This document shows positions 15,633 through 29,900 of a DNA stretch of 64,000 nucleotides, in pieces. Every line of letters starts with the position of its first letter. The first letter of the stretch is position 1. Under the pieces are notes generated by a model. That model was not told the DNA's origin and ran no database searches. It saw only the letters and a program-made list of their open reading frames with translations. This DNA comes from Cardinalis cardinalis (taxonomy: Eukaryota > Chordata > Aves > Passeriformes > Cardinalidae): the NCBI GenBank assembly GCA_014549065.1, contig JACDOX010000030.1, positions 1,620,033 through 1,684,032 of the forward strand, read 5' to 3'. Made by a program: the position numbers and the translations under genes.

Positions 15633-16650
15633 CATCACAAACACCAAAGTGTGATTATTTGGAGTCTCCAAGCTATACTATCACCAGTCATGATCATTGG
15701 ATACTCTGGGCTAATGTGGGGCATGTGGCTGGATATGAGCAATCTCTGTACTACCACCATTGAAGGAAGAACTAAAAATCTAACAATGCAACAGCCACAG
15801 ATGCCTACAATAAAGTGAAACTAAACTGATAAAAAGGGAAATTAATTCAGCTCTGTTTCCCCAATAAGACACTCAACCCCTCTTATCTTTGATGAATGTG
15901 TCCCAGGATGTGCCAAAGTGCACAGCACCACGACCCTTGATCTCTGCTTGACACAAGTCATCATTCAAGGCTCGGGATATTTTGCTATCCCAGTATGTGT
16001 GACAGACTGCTCAAACCCCACGAAACACAGCCAGGCCAACTGCTGTACTTGCTGCTTTTGAGAGCACACACTGATGACTCCCAGATTCTCAAACTGTAAA
16101 CCTGACACGAAACTACAAAATAACCACTCACANGAGGCTCCAGATAAAAGACTTCCTAGCTTGCTGCCACCAAAGCAAGAGATCACACGCCAATATACAG
16201 CTGAAAAAACACCAACATCTGTCAGAATATGAACTATTCCAGGCAAGTTATTTAATAGAAAGTCAGAGAACAGGGAAAACTGAAGTCCCTCATGATTTTG
16301 AAGAAAAAGCCCACACTTTTTACAAGGTGCATGCCTTCTGTTCCTGGAATCGAGGCCAATTGTACAGATTCAAACACAAGAGGAGTTTTCCACTGAAGAA
16401 GGCATGGACTTCAAAGGCCACAAAATCCACATTAAAAGACTCCAGCACAGCTTCAGCCTCCCTAATTCCCACTAGACTCCCCAAATCTGTAGAGCTGCAA
16501 TCACTTGTTTTAGAGTGGCTGCATGGGCTTCTATTGCAGAGGCACTGAATTAATGAATTCAAGCTGGAAACCATTTCTGAAACACAATGTACTGGGAAGC
16601 AAAAGTGAGATGTATGCAGCAACTTAACCCGACAGTGTTTTAGCATTTTC

Positions 16651-16668
16651 TTTTCTTTTTTTTTTTTT
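16651..16668. repeat. Poly-T tract
   Basis: ttttc followed by 13 consecutive T (16656-16668), a low-complexity stretch in WNK1 intron 1. On the minus, transcribed strand it reads as an A-run. No retrotransposon body was recognised next to it. Confidence 0.75.
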
Positions 16669-19600
16669 GGTGGGTTGTTTCAAGAGGTTATTTCTTGAAG
16701 CCCTGCAGAGACTAGGAACTTGCAGTGTGGTCAGTTGCATTTATTGTTCTGTTGTCTAAAAGCATAGACATGAAAAATGTCNTAGCTACCCCTTTGAACA
16801 AGCAGGCTTTCAGAGCAACAGGCAGAATTCCTCTCAAGGTTTGAGAAACAGGTGGTTTCACTAAATCATGNTCAATTTCTCCGTTTGCTTATGGTTTTCA
16901 ACAGTCTGTAGTTACTGCAAATTNTTGTTGCCTTTCTAATTCAGTTCCAGTCCTATGCAGTCTTCATTAGTCAAGAACTACAATCATGCTTTACAATAGT
17001 TTTCTGCAGAGAAGCTATTTTAAGTTAATGACCATGCCCATTCTCCCATTAAAGTGATTTTTCAGTCATGGACTTAGCACTCAACATTTTTTTATGGCAC
17101 TTTGTTTCACATTATGCTCAGCAGCCCATGGAACACATGACATTTTGTAACCAAANAGCCAATGGTCACTGGCAAACTTCCCCTCCCCTCCCTTTCTCAA
17201 TATTATTGGAACAAATAGCCTTATTTGCACAAAAAAGCCTCTGCAACCTGCAAAATCAAGTTAACCCCCCCCTTAATAATCTGTGTCAAGTAGATTTATT
17301 ACAACTTTCATTACACTCAATTCATTGCTAGCCAGAATCACACAGGTACCTCAGCTTTTTTGTCAGAAATGCTTATTGAAGCACAGACTGAGGATTAGCA
17401 ACCNGCCAGAAGACCGAGGGTGATATTCTGGATAAATGTTCTTACCTAGTAAAACTACAAAAGGAAAGGAGATTTAGAATTCAGCGCAANCCTTGAGCTA
17501 CTTTAGAAACAGTGTCAGTAGAGTACAGGATCACTGGNTGAAACATTTTCATCAGCCTAGGAAAATATTTGTAATTAGAAAAAAGCTAAAACTTCATCCA
17601 AAAAAAAAGGATTTTGCACTTAAATGGTTCACCTTCATTCTTTCTTCTTTAATTGGGCCTTGGACTATTTCTAACATTTTCATGGGACAGCTTTATTTCA
17701 AGTGAGAGCAATGCTCACGGCCCTCTAAACAAACAATTCGGTCACCAACTTGTGATCCCGGTGACTCCTGATAAACTCACAGCTGTTGGACTGAATATTT
17801 ATACATGAAAACAACTGATGTATTTCCATCTGGTCTTTATGACAAGAGGNTGACTATATAAAATGGCAAATCACTACTGCTTCCAAACAAAACTTGGGGA
17901 AGAGGAAAGGGAAACTGCTGAGCTGGACTGCCCTTGACCCATGACAAACAGACAACTCAGCTGTCACTTATGTTTTGCTCATTTGAGTAGCTGCAGAAAG
18001 TATATCTGAAATGAGACACCCTATTCAGCTGAAGCTCAATCTAGTCCATGGATTTTTTTCCCTTCCTGGAAAGAAATTTGGCTTGAGAAGGGGGAAGGGA
18101 GAAGGCAAGAGCATAAAGCAAATTCCCAAGAGAACAGTAAGCACATTTCCATGGATAAGATTGACTTACCAGCTGGAAAATCTAAGTTTGGATGAGGCAG
18201 TTCCAGGAGTCAAAGCTTAGACGCGGGTTTTAAACATGCTCATTCTTCTTTTACATAGGGTAGCTGAACACAGACAACAAAATCTGCTTCATTCCAGAGT
18301 GCAAGAAGGAGCAGGGGGAGAAAATAAAATCCTTGTTTTGCCAGATGGCTTATACTGGGACCATAGGAGGATTCAGGAAGGCCAAGGTTAGAAAATAANG
18401 CAAAAAATGACATTGGCAATGACTGATACACTGTTTTGTTGGAAGGGGGAGAAATGAGGATATTTCCTGAACAGGTAAAAAGCAAGAACAATTACCATTC
18501 CCACACAGGAACAAGAGAAACAAAAGATACCATTTCCCTGAATATTATTGCCAGAGAAGATAAGGAGAGAAGTCAAAGGGAAAGTGGAAAATAGCTCTCT
18601 ACATCATCAACCAACTCATTCTTTCCATTCTAAATTCCAATGCCAACTTCCTCAGATTTCATACCCCTCTTAAGTGACAAATTATACTTAAAACATGGCT
18701 ACATTCACAGCCTGCTGCTTTGTAACTGCAGTAATCCACGCCGACTAAGTTAACACTTATCAGTTGCGTCATTACCTGCTAGTTATCAGCTCTTTATTTA
18801 AAGTAGCTGCACNCCTTCAAATTTTACAGTTACCCAAACCATGTGGTTTGTTGCAAAAAGTTATCAAGACCAGAAGTTGAGCAATACACAGTTTTGGACA
18901 TGCTACAACAGCACAATCACACATCACAAGCATACTTCAGAAATTTGGTATTATCTTATAAGCTGCCACATTAGAAGCCACAACTGGTTTCTGACAGAGG
19001 TCAAACCACTGCAAACCTTAAGCAAAGCAAAGTAAACCTTCAGCTGAACAATTCAGAACAAAAACCAGCAATCTGCAGTAATAGTAAATAACAGAGCCTT
19101 CCACAAAAGAATTTGGGGAATTATTTTGCTGATGTTGAAAGTACAGCCAACTGCTTTAGCACAGCTGATCCTAGCTTACTTCCTTTGGTTAGCCCAACCT
19201 AATCTAAAGCTACTTAAGCTCTTTTCACAAAACTGAACCATTTCTTTCCTTCCCATTTGACATAATCACTGTTTGCACTAGTGTTAAGTTTTCCTGTATT
19301 CCAAATCAGTTTATCACCCATTTCCAATTCATAACACNATCACTCATATGGTTTAGAATCTAAGGATGCCTTCTCCCAGAGGCCAACAAATAATACATTT
19401 TTACAGTACAGGTTTATCAAGCAGAAACCATTTATAGCTTGGGTACACTGGGAATTTTCACAAAATCTCTATATTTGGAGCAGCAAGACTATGAAGTTTT
19501 TCTCATGCTTGTTCAACTCCACACTTCAGACCAGTTCAACCACATATCTCAGAAAACTGACCCAGGAGACCTTCCAGAGCAGTTAGTCATCTACCCACCA

Positions 19601-22600
19601 AGTAGGCCACAGATGCTGGTTTGGGATAGATGCCTCTCCAGTTTGAAAAACAAAATTCTTTCAAACACTTAAATTATGGTCATGAAGCTTTTCAAAGACT
19701 AAATGTGCACATTCACAGTCGACTACAAAATACTAAAAAATCCACAACAAACAGCAACAAAATGCTCAGCTTTACGGGCTGCTGGGCTTATGGAGCTCAA
19801 AGCCTGAATGCACCCATAAAATGAATTTACCTGTTCATGAAAGTTACAAAAATAGTTAATCTGTNAAGAAAACACCAACTGATGTATATCCACAGTAGGT
19901 AGCTTACTCAATAANATTACTATAAAAGGAAGCATTTTGGCAAAAAGCAGGCAAGAAATCCACAAGCTTCAGTACAAGTATTAAAATAATACTTTCATGA
20001 ACTAGCCATTCATAGCAAGAGGAACTCCCAGAATCAATTCATCATTTTAAACTCGTCTGGTCCTAAAACTCTGAAATGTCACATACATCCCAAGAAACAA
20101 GGTTTTCCGCTGTTCCTCACCTTTGTCTTGTAAATGTTATTTAACTCCTAAAGTTTGTTGGAAAAAAAACCCACTTAAGTAACAATAAAAACAGATTTTG
20201 AACTCCCCAACACAAATAAATCAAACTTCAGTTCTGCTAGGTTTTCTGTGATTGGCCCAACTTTCAGAAATAAGATTCCATACTGGATGGGAGGAGGAAC
20301 ACCACTTTTTTTGAACCATAATCCCAAGATAAAAATCAAGGCAACTGGCTATTTTTCCTATCTGAAGCGTTATCATACACAGTTAGCCACATTCAGTTGC
20401 ACTGAAATGCTGGAAGGAAACCTGAGCAAGAAAGACAATCTGTGACCAATCTTCAAGTATAGAACACACACAATACACTGGGGGTGCTACAGCATTTAAG
20501 TCTTTAGCAGCAACCTTGAGGCTCTTCACTTATTTTTTCCCCTTTTTTATTCCTGAGGGTAAATACTGAACCTCTCAGATATGTTCAGGCTCGTATAAAG
20601 AGATCAGCAGAAGAAATCATACCATCACCTTAACTGGCTCACAGTTGCCATCAAGAGGCAAAACATTTCAAATTCAAACACCCTGNGTAATTCACCACCA
20701 CCCCTCCTAAAATTCATTTCTGCTTTTGAGTCTGCAGAAAGAAGCTCAAGCTGCACATAAAGGAAGTAGAGAAAGCCACAGGAAGAAAAAAAAAATAATT
20801 CTAAAACTAAACTTCAAGTCTTAGTTTTCTATCAGACACTTCTGTTATTTCTCCCTTTTCAGCATACTCTTCCTGGCAAACCAAACTAAGCCCCAAATCA
20901 AGATAAATGCAAATAAAAAGCCTGCCCTCAAAGGCCATTCTACATACTGTCAATCTCTTCTTGTCTACATCTAGAGGGGACAACATTTAAAAAAAAAAAA
21001 ATCAATCACTTCTCAGACAGTATTTCTTACAGTAGGATATTTATCTGACTGGACTGCTGCAAGAACTCTCTACGTCAAGTTTAGCCTCATAATGGCATTT
21101 TTAATTTAAAGAGGACTCATTGACTTAGCTATAACAAAGCACATTAACTTAACATCCTGCACTTTCACATAGATAACCTACATTTCCCAAATGAAAGCAT
21201 ACCATAAGCAGCTGAATAAAGATCAAGAGAAACCAAAAATAGTTCTATGTTGGAAAATATTTGTTAGAATAGAAGTCTCATTAATAAAGAGGCAGATTTG
21301 AAAACAGACATGGTAACATTTTGCAACATTTAAGCAAAACCTGCTAACGGTTCAGAAATTGCCATTAACAGATGCATATTACATAAGCTCACATAGATTT
21401 CCAGATCCTTAAGATAATCAGCCNGGATTGCTGAAGCTTTAAATAGTAATATTTGGGGGTTATTGTTTGCATGTCATCAGTCTAGCCCAGGACAGAAGCA
21501 ATCAAAATACATTCAGAGCGGGGTCACAAACTTGCCACCAACAATCGGCACAGGAGAAGCAAGTCACAGGTCCNCCTAGGAGAGGAAATTGTCCAAGGAA
21601 AGCTGGGTAACCCTATCACCTGGGTATTTTAAACTATCACAAGGCTATATTAACTGGCCAAAACCAGACAAAACACACATGGCTGTTGGCATCAGCTTNG
21701 TACTATCTTCCACTTAGCTCAGCAAAGCTGTTCCAGATTTTCCCCAGTTACATACAAAGAGATTGGCATTCCTGTGCTTTTCACATTCTACCAAAGGTGG
21801 CATTCAACTCACAATTGTGTAATTGGGTTTTTCCATCTTGACCTTTCTGCTTTCTGCCACCAGCCCCAAACCTGCTATCAGAAGCCACTATCTTCAATTT
21901 CTGATGCAATGAAACTAGAAATGGCTGAAACATGCAGATGAAAGGGATGATCCAGAACAGCAAAATCGAAACAATGTAACTCCTACCTCATATAAAGAGG
22001 TCTAACAAAGCTCATTTCTCACACTGTCTGCTGTCTTCCTAACGCAGGAGGAGAGAGCTCTACAGGGACCTATTGAAAGGTTCTGTTAGTGACTGCTCGT
22101 CTGACAAAGGCAACAGGACCAGAACCACTCTGGGCTATGGCTCCAAACATAACTTGTGATGTGGATGCTACTGGAATTTCCAAAGCTTCCTCTTTGTTTT
22201 AATCTTACTGGTAACATCTGAGGAGTCCTTGCAAAATTAGAAGACTCGAAATGCACCACAGTGATCCTGTCCTGAGAACAGAGACTCCAGAGAACTGCTG
22301 CCCACAGATGAACCAGGTGACTTCAGAACTATGCTCTGGGGCACACAGATCATGGGAAAAAAATAGCATCACTTACATTTAAACACATTTATTCTGGTGT
22401 CATTGACACATCATTTTGAAAGCTCATAGATATTTNAGTTACAAGGCCATCAAGCATGCAACATCCCTTCTAAAGGACCTCTAGAGTCTAAGTGTANAGG
22501 CAGCATTCCCAAAGATTCTGCTTAGACCTAAAACAACAAATTCAAATGTAGCAGTTTGAGTGGTTCAGAATGAGATATCCTTGTAAAAACTGCTTACTGC

Positions 22601-25600
22601 TTTAGATACATACTAATACTCACACAGCCTCTGGCAGGCTATGATAGAACAACATAACACTACCAGTCCAATTTTTATCAGGCTGCCATTTCCTTTGCCA
22701 AAAAATCACCTGAGAACATGTTAAATTATTCCTGAGCCAGGCAAAGTAATATAGTGCTGCTTGGAATTCCCCAAGCAAATCTTGAAGCACTTCAGAATAA
22801 TCTGGATATGTGCAATGTACCTGCCATCACCAGGTGAAAATGACAAGTGGAATGAAGTCCAGAAGTATGTCTAAGAACTGAATCTGAATTTTGGTCACTG
22901 CATTCCACCCATTACTTTATTCTAACTTCTAAAAAAAAAAAATGTGCCAACACCTGTGATGAACTTGCTGCACCGATCTCCTTTTGGGTTAAGAGGACAG
23001 CATAGCACAAAACATTATTAAAACAAAGTTTATCCTGTGCAGCATGGAGTTAAGGGGTATTCTGCAGGTTGTGCCCGCAAGACAAGACACNAGCAAGCTC
23101 CCTAACATGACCTCAAGTGAGGCACAGATTCAATCCTCATCACCCCTCTACTTCCCACAGCTCTCCCAAAGGGAATGAGGGGAACTAAAATCACACATTG
23201 AGAGGTGTTGGTATGACAGTTTGTAAACCTACTGAGGAAACTGGAAATAGAGTAGAAAGAAGGACAGCCATAGTATCTTGACCAAAAACATTCAAACACT
23301 GTTTAAGGTCCAACACACACCCTAAATGATTCTCAAAATTACCTACAAGACAGTCCTAGGGAATGGAAGCAGCTTCCACAAAAATACTTGTGAAGCCATA
23401 AAAACTGAGTCCTGTTCATTTGGACAAGAATTTAAGTAACAGATTTTAAAAGATATGCAGATGGTTCATATTAGATAAAAGCCTTAACTACTCCAAGAAA
23501 TCAATTTTCAGCATGACAAATCCTGCTATTTAGAATAGAAACTGTTCCAAGTGTACTAGAAGAGCGTTTTTCCAAGTGTGGTGTACACACACCATGATCT
23601 AGTTAAAACCACAGTATCATTATGTGAAGTTTCAAGAGTCAAAACCAGTAACTTCNTACCATCTGCTATTAAAAATTAACACCACCACCAGCAAAATCCA
23701 CAAGCATATACCATGTCAAGAGAAAGTTCTATGCCCAGCTGCAGGAGCACTGCAAATTTACATGATATTTATTATCTTTCTTTTAACTTAAAGGTTACAT
23801 CCATTATGTACACTGACAAACTAAACAGAAAACCACTCAACTTTTATTTCAACTCCACCACGATTTGAAAGAACCAATTTGTAGTCTCAAAAAAAGGTTG
23901 GTAATCTTTACAGGAAATGCATGACAGGAAGCACCAAGACTGCCACTGCTTAGCACCAGCTTTGTCACACGCAGCATGGAGAACCTGGGTGTCAGTCAGA
24001 GCTGCGATGTTTAACACGCTGCTGCATGAAACAAAACCAAAGACAAAATAAGAAAAAGAACGTGTGGCCTAGAGGGATGTTGCTAACCAAAAGGTATTGA
24101 AAACTGCACTGTACTGTGCACTGCATCCATGGAGACTACCACAGATCTATTACTGCTTGTTTTATTTATTACTCTGCTCGACAGCTCTCAAAGGACTCTA
24201 TACAGGATATCTCCAGGGAGCTTTTATCAGGTGGGATTTTTTTCCCTTACAAAGAAAGATTATAGACCTGGTACTTTTCCTCAGCCCTCAAAAGTTTTGT
24301 TATGAAGCTAAGTGTTTTAAACCACAACAGCCCAAAACAAATCTCATTTAAGAGATTTAATTCTGCACCTCTCAAACCCACACAAACTGACAAATAAAAG
24401 CCCNTTTATTTCCATAAGAAATGCTGCATTTTCAGAATGTACTTATCTGATTATATTCATTGCCTCACAACCAGACAGTTACAAATTGACCCACAGCCAT
24501 CTCCAGAAGTGATATCCCTTTGAGGTAAGATTATTTTCTTAAGTAGAGGTCTCCTAACAGCTGCAGCTCCAGAATGTACTTCAAAAGCTCCCTTCTCTCT
24601 TTCAGGGTCACCTTTGTCAAGTCAGAGGGAGCCTGACCACTGTTTATACTTCTGCAGGTAATTAGTCTGGCCCCNTTCCCATGTCATTTATCAAGCTGTC
24701 AATTGTATCAATTACAGCACAAACACTCAAGAATATGGCTGGGTTGTCATCTTTAGCTAAAAGAGAAGATTTCACATCAGAGATTTGAAGACAGTAAGCA
24801 CCAGTAATTTGTTCTGCCCTATGACATAGAAAACCAGCAAAAATTTAGACTTTGCNGCACAAAATTTCAAGTTCCCTGCATATGCACACTTGTAAATCCA
24901 GCATCCTGAAAGTGCCATAAGCCCACTGAATACTTGCAGCTTTACAGATTTTACTTTCAGTATTTCATAATTTGTAAAGCTGAAAACAGAAGAGATAATA
25001 AGGACAGCATGATGTTGACAGATTGTCACATACCTTGATTAATCTACATTTGTGACAATGACACAGCTGGCCCAGCAGCAGTCCCAAACAGGAGGCACAC
25101 TGCTGCTGCAGCCACACAACTGCTCACAAACTAGTAAAGCATCATCAATACTGATGTGAGGCACAGGAGCCAGCATACTGCATTAGACTTGGACTTGATC
25201 TTNCAGTAAAAGTTTCAGAAAATGTCTTTTTAAATAATCAGAATTCAATCACAGTCAGAGCTTTCAAAGAATGCATATTTGTTTAGGGATATTGACTGTT
25301 TCTCCAGAACGAAGAGAATGTAANCGTTTTCCAACAGTGCTTGACAGATGAATTCCAGGTCCACACTTCTCAGCTTCCTCTCACTGCAGAAAGGTCTAGA
25401 TCTGGTTTTCCATTTTGCTTTAATGTNGCTACATGATTGTGCATCAGAGCCAGCATCTTTGCAGTCAGGACTCCTAGTGAGCAATATGCAATCAGCTTTT
25501 TAAAAACAAAAAAAAAGAAAGACTACAGGATGCCACAGTTATGTGATACAAGACCTTTTTTGGTTGTCAGACTCGAATGTGCAACTTCTGAAACATTCTC

Positions 25601-28600
25601 AGTTCTGCCAGTCCAGAAAGAATAGAGAATTTTAAGAATTATACATTGACCTCAACAAGCTGATATTTGTCATGGTAAGTCTGCAGTGGAGTCTGTACTC
25701 CAGAGTACAGAAACTGCATTCCATCGCTGTCTGCTGACCTAAAAATCACCATTAAATATAGCTTTAAGACCACAAGACAAAGATAGGCATCATTAAATCT
25801 GAAGTGTCAGTAAAAATGAAGCTACACATCACATCCAATCTACTTCCTGCACTGTGAGTTTTAAGTTAACATTGTTAGACTCAGAAAAACTCTGACAGAT
25901 GGAAATATTATTTAGTACCTCGCTGTTTCCTGCTACNAAGTGTCACTTGAATTATCATTTTTACCAGAGTGCAGTATAGAATCTCATGGTTCACATCCAG
26001 TTCTGGCGTTATGCTTGNCCCAGCTAGTTTTTCATTGCTATTTCCTATGTAAGAAAAATGCATTTGCAAGCTGGAGTGTCTGTACACTACACTTGGTTTG
26101 CAGTTAGACATCTGCTAGAGAAGTGCACACATGTAACCTACACCAACTTATTACTCAGATGGTTTATAACTGAAGGTAACCAAATTCACAGTCAGCTTTC
26201 CCTCAAAGCAGTAATGAGTACAACAAACTCTGTGNACCATTATCACCTGTCCAACTCATTTCTTACCCTGGACACTGTGTTGCTTAGGGAAACCCCTCCA
26301 GTTCCTTTCAAACCCTTCAGCAGCTCAGGTATTAAGCAGAATAACCTGACCTGGCACTGAATCCAGGGTAAGAATAGCAAAGGAACATATCAGCAGGAAG
26401 GTGCACTCTCCTTTAAGAGAGAACACTGCCCAAATGAAAGATAAGTCTTCAAATGCCTCACAAATACACAGTTCAGAAGAGCCCAAGTTACCTCCACATC
26501 ATCAAGCAAGCACATCCCTATTAGAAAAGTTACTAATTTGANTAACCCAGAGCAATAATTCTAGGGAGAAGATTCTGCAGTCCAGCAAGTGACTGTTCTG
26601 TAAATCAGCAGTTAAATTACAGTTTTGATTTAAAACCACTCACAGAGGACTCAGAGGGATGACACAATAGCACTAAGATTTGGCTTTTGCAGCCAGCAAT
26701 GTGACTCGCTACTTCTGGCATATGAGTATTACTTTGCAAACTTAAACATCAGGGGAAGGCATCACATTTTAGCCACAACATTACCTGAATTGTACAAAGG
26801 AGACAAACTCACTGCTCAAACATCATTTACAAAGATCACTTTTTCAATGACTACCTACTTAAAAGNCCTTTAATTAGTAACCCTAACTACTATTTTAGTC
26901 AACTTATGAGATGTGCTAATGACAACAGNAGGAGGCACACTTGACTCAGAATAACTAGAGCTGAGATGAATACATACAAGGGGAATAAAAGTATCTGAAG
27001 GCCAACACTATAACAATTGCCTTGCAGCAACTGAAGCTGAGCACTGGCAGAAGCTGCTGAGCTCTTCACACCTCCACTACATTCACAGCAGGGCAGGTAT
27101 TTCACATTTGAACACNTGCACACAATATTTTAAAGTAGGTTCAGTAACAATTTGCTTCATAGGGACANGTCACAAAGTCAACTAGGATTGTCCATCAGTC
27201 ACACCTGTGTTANGTTTTTGTTAGACTCAACAAAATTACTCACAGATCCAAAAAAAATAAAGAGCCAGGACCTTGGCTTCCTGGAGATACTAAGAACACC
27301 AGTAGGTCACCCAGTGAATTTCAGCTNTTCCCCCTTCTACTTCCTCCACAGTTCAATTTATGAAGCAGAAGGGGCAATTACAATTACAAGGCAATTCAAG
27401 AGCCTTGAGGACATGAGCAATATCCTCCACAGTTTCACTAACTTGGAAACACAAGCTGCACTTCAAAAACAGCATCTAAACTTCCTTTGAGAGGAAGCAT
27501 ACTCACAGTCTCAGGTTTTGATCTTCATTACTACAGAGCACATAGAAAAAAATTAGGCATAGTTGTATTATTCAGGATTAAAAAGTCATTCTCCCAGACA
27601 CCAACACAAAATCTTCAGTAGTGCTGNTTAGAAGACTCTGGGGAGGTGGGACACCTCAGATGCCTGAGAAAAACTGCTATTGCTGAGGAACATTATTTCA
27701 AGATAATTAAAAGTAACCANCAGTTAGTTATGGTTACTGTAACACAGCATGGAAAAAANTCNCTCACGTTTCCCTAATAAAACAATTATGCTTTGAAGGT
27801 TCACCAATTCTCAAATCATGGCATCCTGGAAAACCAGTAACATCCAAGGTTCAGTCCATCTTTGNGAATGCAGATTTCATTTTGATACAAATCATCCATA
27901 ACAAATAACAACCCATCAACAACTACATTTTCCTATATAAGAGGATATACCCACCATCCCAACAAATACCAAGTTCCTCCTTTTCTTTCTNGTCACAAAC
28001 AATAAAATAGGATTTAATCTTAAAATATTCTACTAGCTGTAGAGTCTAGCTCCTTCAGCAAATACTTTTAACAGCTATAAAATGTACATTCCTGTTTTAA
28101 ACTTGTCACTTGGTAGTGACTCCTGAGAGGAAAAACACAGCCTTTGGAATCTGGCTCAACTCAACCCACAAGGCACTCCTGCAATGNACTTCCCCTCTGA
28201 GCAAGACATCAACTATTTCCCCCTTGCAAATATTTTCATTCATACTTTTTGCAACTTGGCAATTTCAATGCTACCCATGAAATTCACCAACCAACTGAAA
28301 GCCCAGCAACACNCCCTTTAAAAATGAGCTTTTTTAATAAACTCCTTCAAAGGTGGCGCTTCTTCGGACAGTTTGCCCACATGGCACTGATGATGATGAA
28401 GACACTTCAAGAGGCAACATTAGTTAAAGGCAACTGATGCCAAGCTGANGTTAGTTTCTGATCAGTAAGTGTGAAGATTAAAACAGTCTTCAGAGATTAA
28501 AGTCACAGAACTCAAAAATCGGAAAGATTAAAATTTCAAATAAAAGNGATACAATTTTGATGGGTTATTAATCTCCTCACAGTTAAAATTGGACAAGTAA

Positions 28601-29891
28601 AGCTTCAGCGGAGCCCAACAATTGATCATTTTACTTTTAATTTAAAAATCGATGCTGAAACCGACCACCACAGCAAGTATGTAGCTAGCTTGGAGGAGCA
28701 GGTCATGCTGAAGGGTCACAAAGAAAACTGGAAGCTTTCTTCCACAGTTACTAAGCACAGAATAATGGTAATAACATAATGAACCAAGATACTGGTAAGA
28801 ATGCTTGAGCAACCATCCAAAAGCAAATATGAATTCAAATTAAGAAATCTTTTAATAAATTCCCTCACCTTGACTGGAACAGATATACAAGTGCTTTTGA
28901 GAAAGTTACTTACTGCAACCCATCATTTGTGAGCCACTGACTGCTTAAAAACCCTACAAAGAGTTTTGGGACTTTCACCCAAAGCTCTTTTGTCTGCCCT
29001 AAACCGGATGAGAAAACAAACAACAATAAAGATGTACTACACGAGCCCTGCTATAAATTGCACCAAAACCCAACACCCAAAAACAAACACTAAACATGTT
29101 AATTTAANTCTGAGGCTTTGAAAACAAAGCAGCACACCAGGTATTTGTTCCTGGTACTCCCAGCTCTTCCCACTTCTTTCCAGGTTGTTGCACAGCAACC
29201 TGNGTCTGTTACACAAGCTGTGACTCGCAGGGAACTAAGGGTGTTCTTGCCATCCTCAGACTGGGCTCCTACAGAACCCTGACTCTGCTCAGTCTAGAAA
29301 CTTGGTAAAAGAGCAGTGTCTTAGTCCAGTTTAACCCACCAGCCATCCAGAATGGCTAAACTTTAGGGTGCTTTCTAAAGCTGCATGACTTGTGTATATT
29401 CTAGAGTTATCTATCCCACAANAATCCATTGCCACTACCTATGAAATGTCTGTGAAATTAATGTTTTCACGTTTTTTCTTAAGAAAAACACCTAAACAAA
29501 TTCTGAAACGTTTAGNGTAGCTCAAGTCGACATTCACTTACACATCTTCCCTCAGCCCCCCTGAAGCTGCACACAAGTGATTTTACAATCCTCCAAGCTA
29601 CCTTTTGGAGGTATAAAATACAANACACTATACAAAACAGAACTGCAGCACGTTTTGTGATGATAAAGCTAAAAGACTCTTCAGAGAGCACAGTATTTAA
29701 AATAATTAAAAGGCAAACTGACTCTATGGAAAGGATGCACCTTTTTTCCAAAGGAGTGCCTCAGGTAAGGTTCGCAGCTCCTTTCGAATTAAGCAGACCT
29801 CGAGCTGATGGGTTTTATCCCCTTCNAGCACAATGACTAGCACCTGGGAGAGTGACTGTGCTGTGATAATTCCCATTTTTTTATTTATTTA

Positions 29892-29900
29892 TTTTACCTG
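29892..29900 (-). other. WNK1: WNK1 exon 1 splice donor
   Basis: On the minus strand the exon ends CAG and the intron begins GTAAAA (CAG|GTAAAA, GT at 29897-29896). Reading through gives Val-Lys-stop, so the open frame closes two codons into the intron, as expected at a true exon end. The phase 0 junction after Gln agrees with the known WNK1 exon 1/2 boundary, after which the kinase continues with Asp-Arg-Lys. Confidence 0.93.

Larger units (their letters stand above)
1..29897 (-). other. WNK1: WNK1 intron 1 (5' part, continues beyond the window)
   Basis: Nearly 30 kb of AT-rich, gene-free DNA downstream of WNK1 exon 1. I looked for the next kinase exon (the stretch following CELQ, with the ERQRFKEEAE and HPNIVRFYD blocks) on the minus strand and found no match, so exon 2 is probably beyond position 1. 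Mammalian WNK1 intron 1 is also very long. The open frames here are short, interrupted and show no family resemblance. Only small simple-sequence features are visible: a purine A-run near 7797-7808, a 17-bp doublet at 15111-15143, a CAAA-rich patch at 15611-15632 and a T-run at 16651-16668. No CR1 or LTR copy was recognised by eye, though old diverged copies cannot be excluded. Confidence 0.85.
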
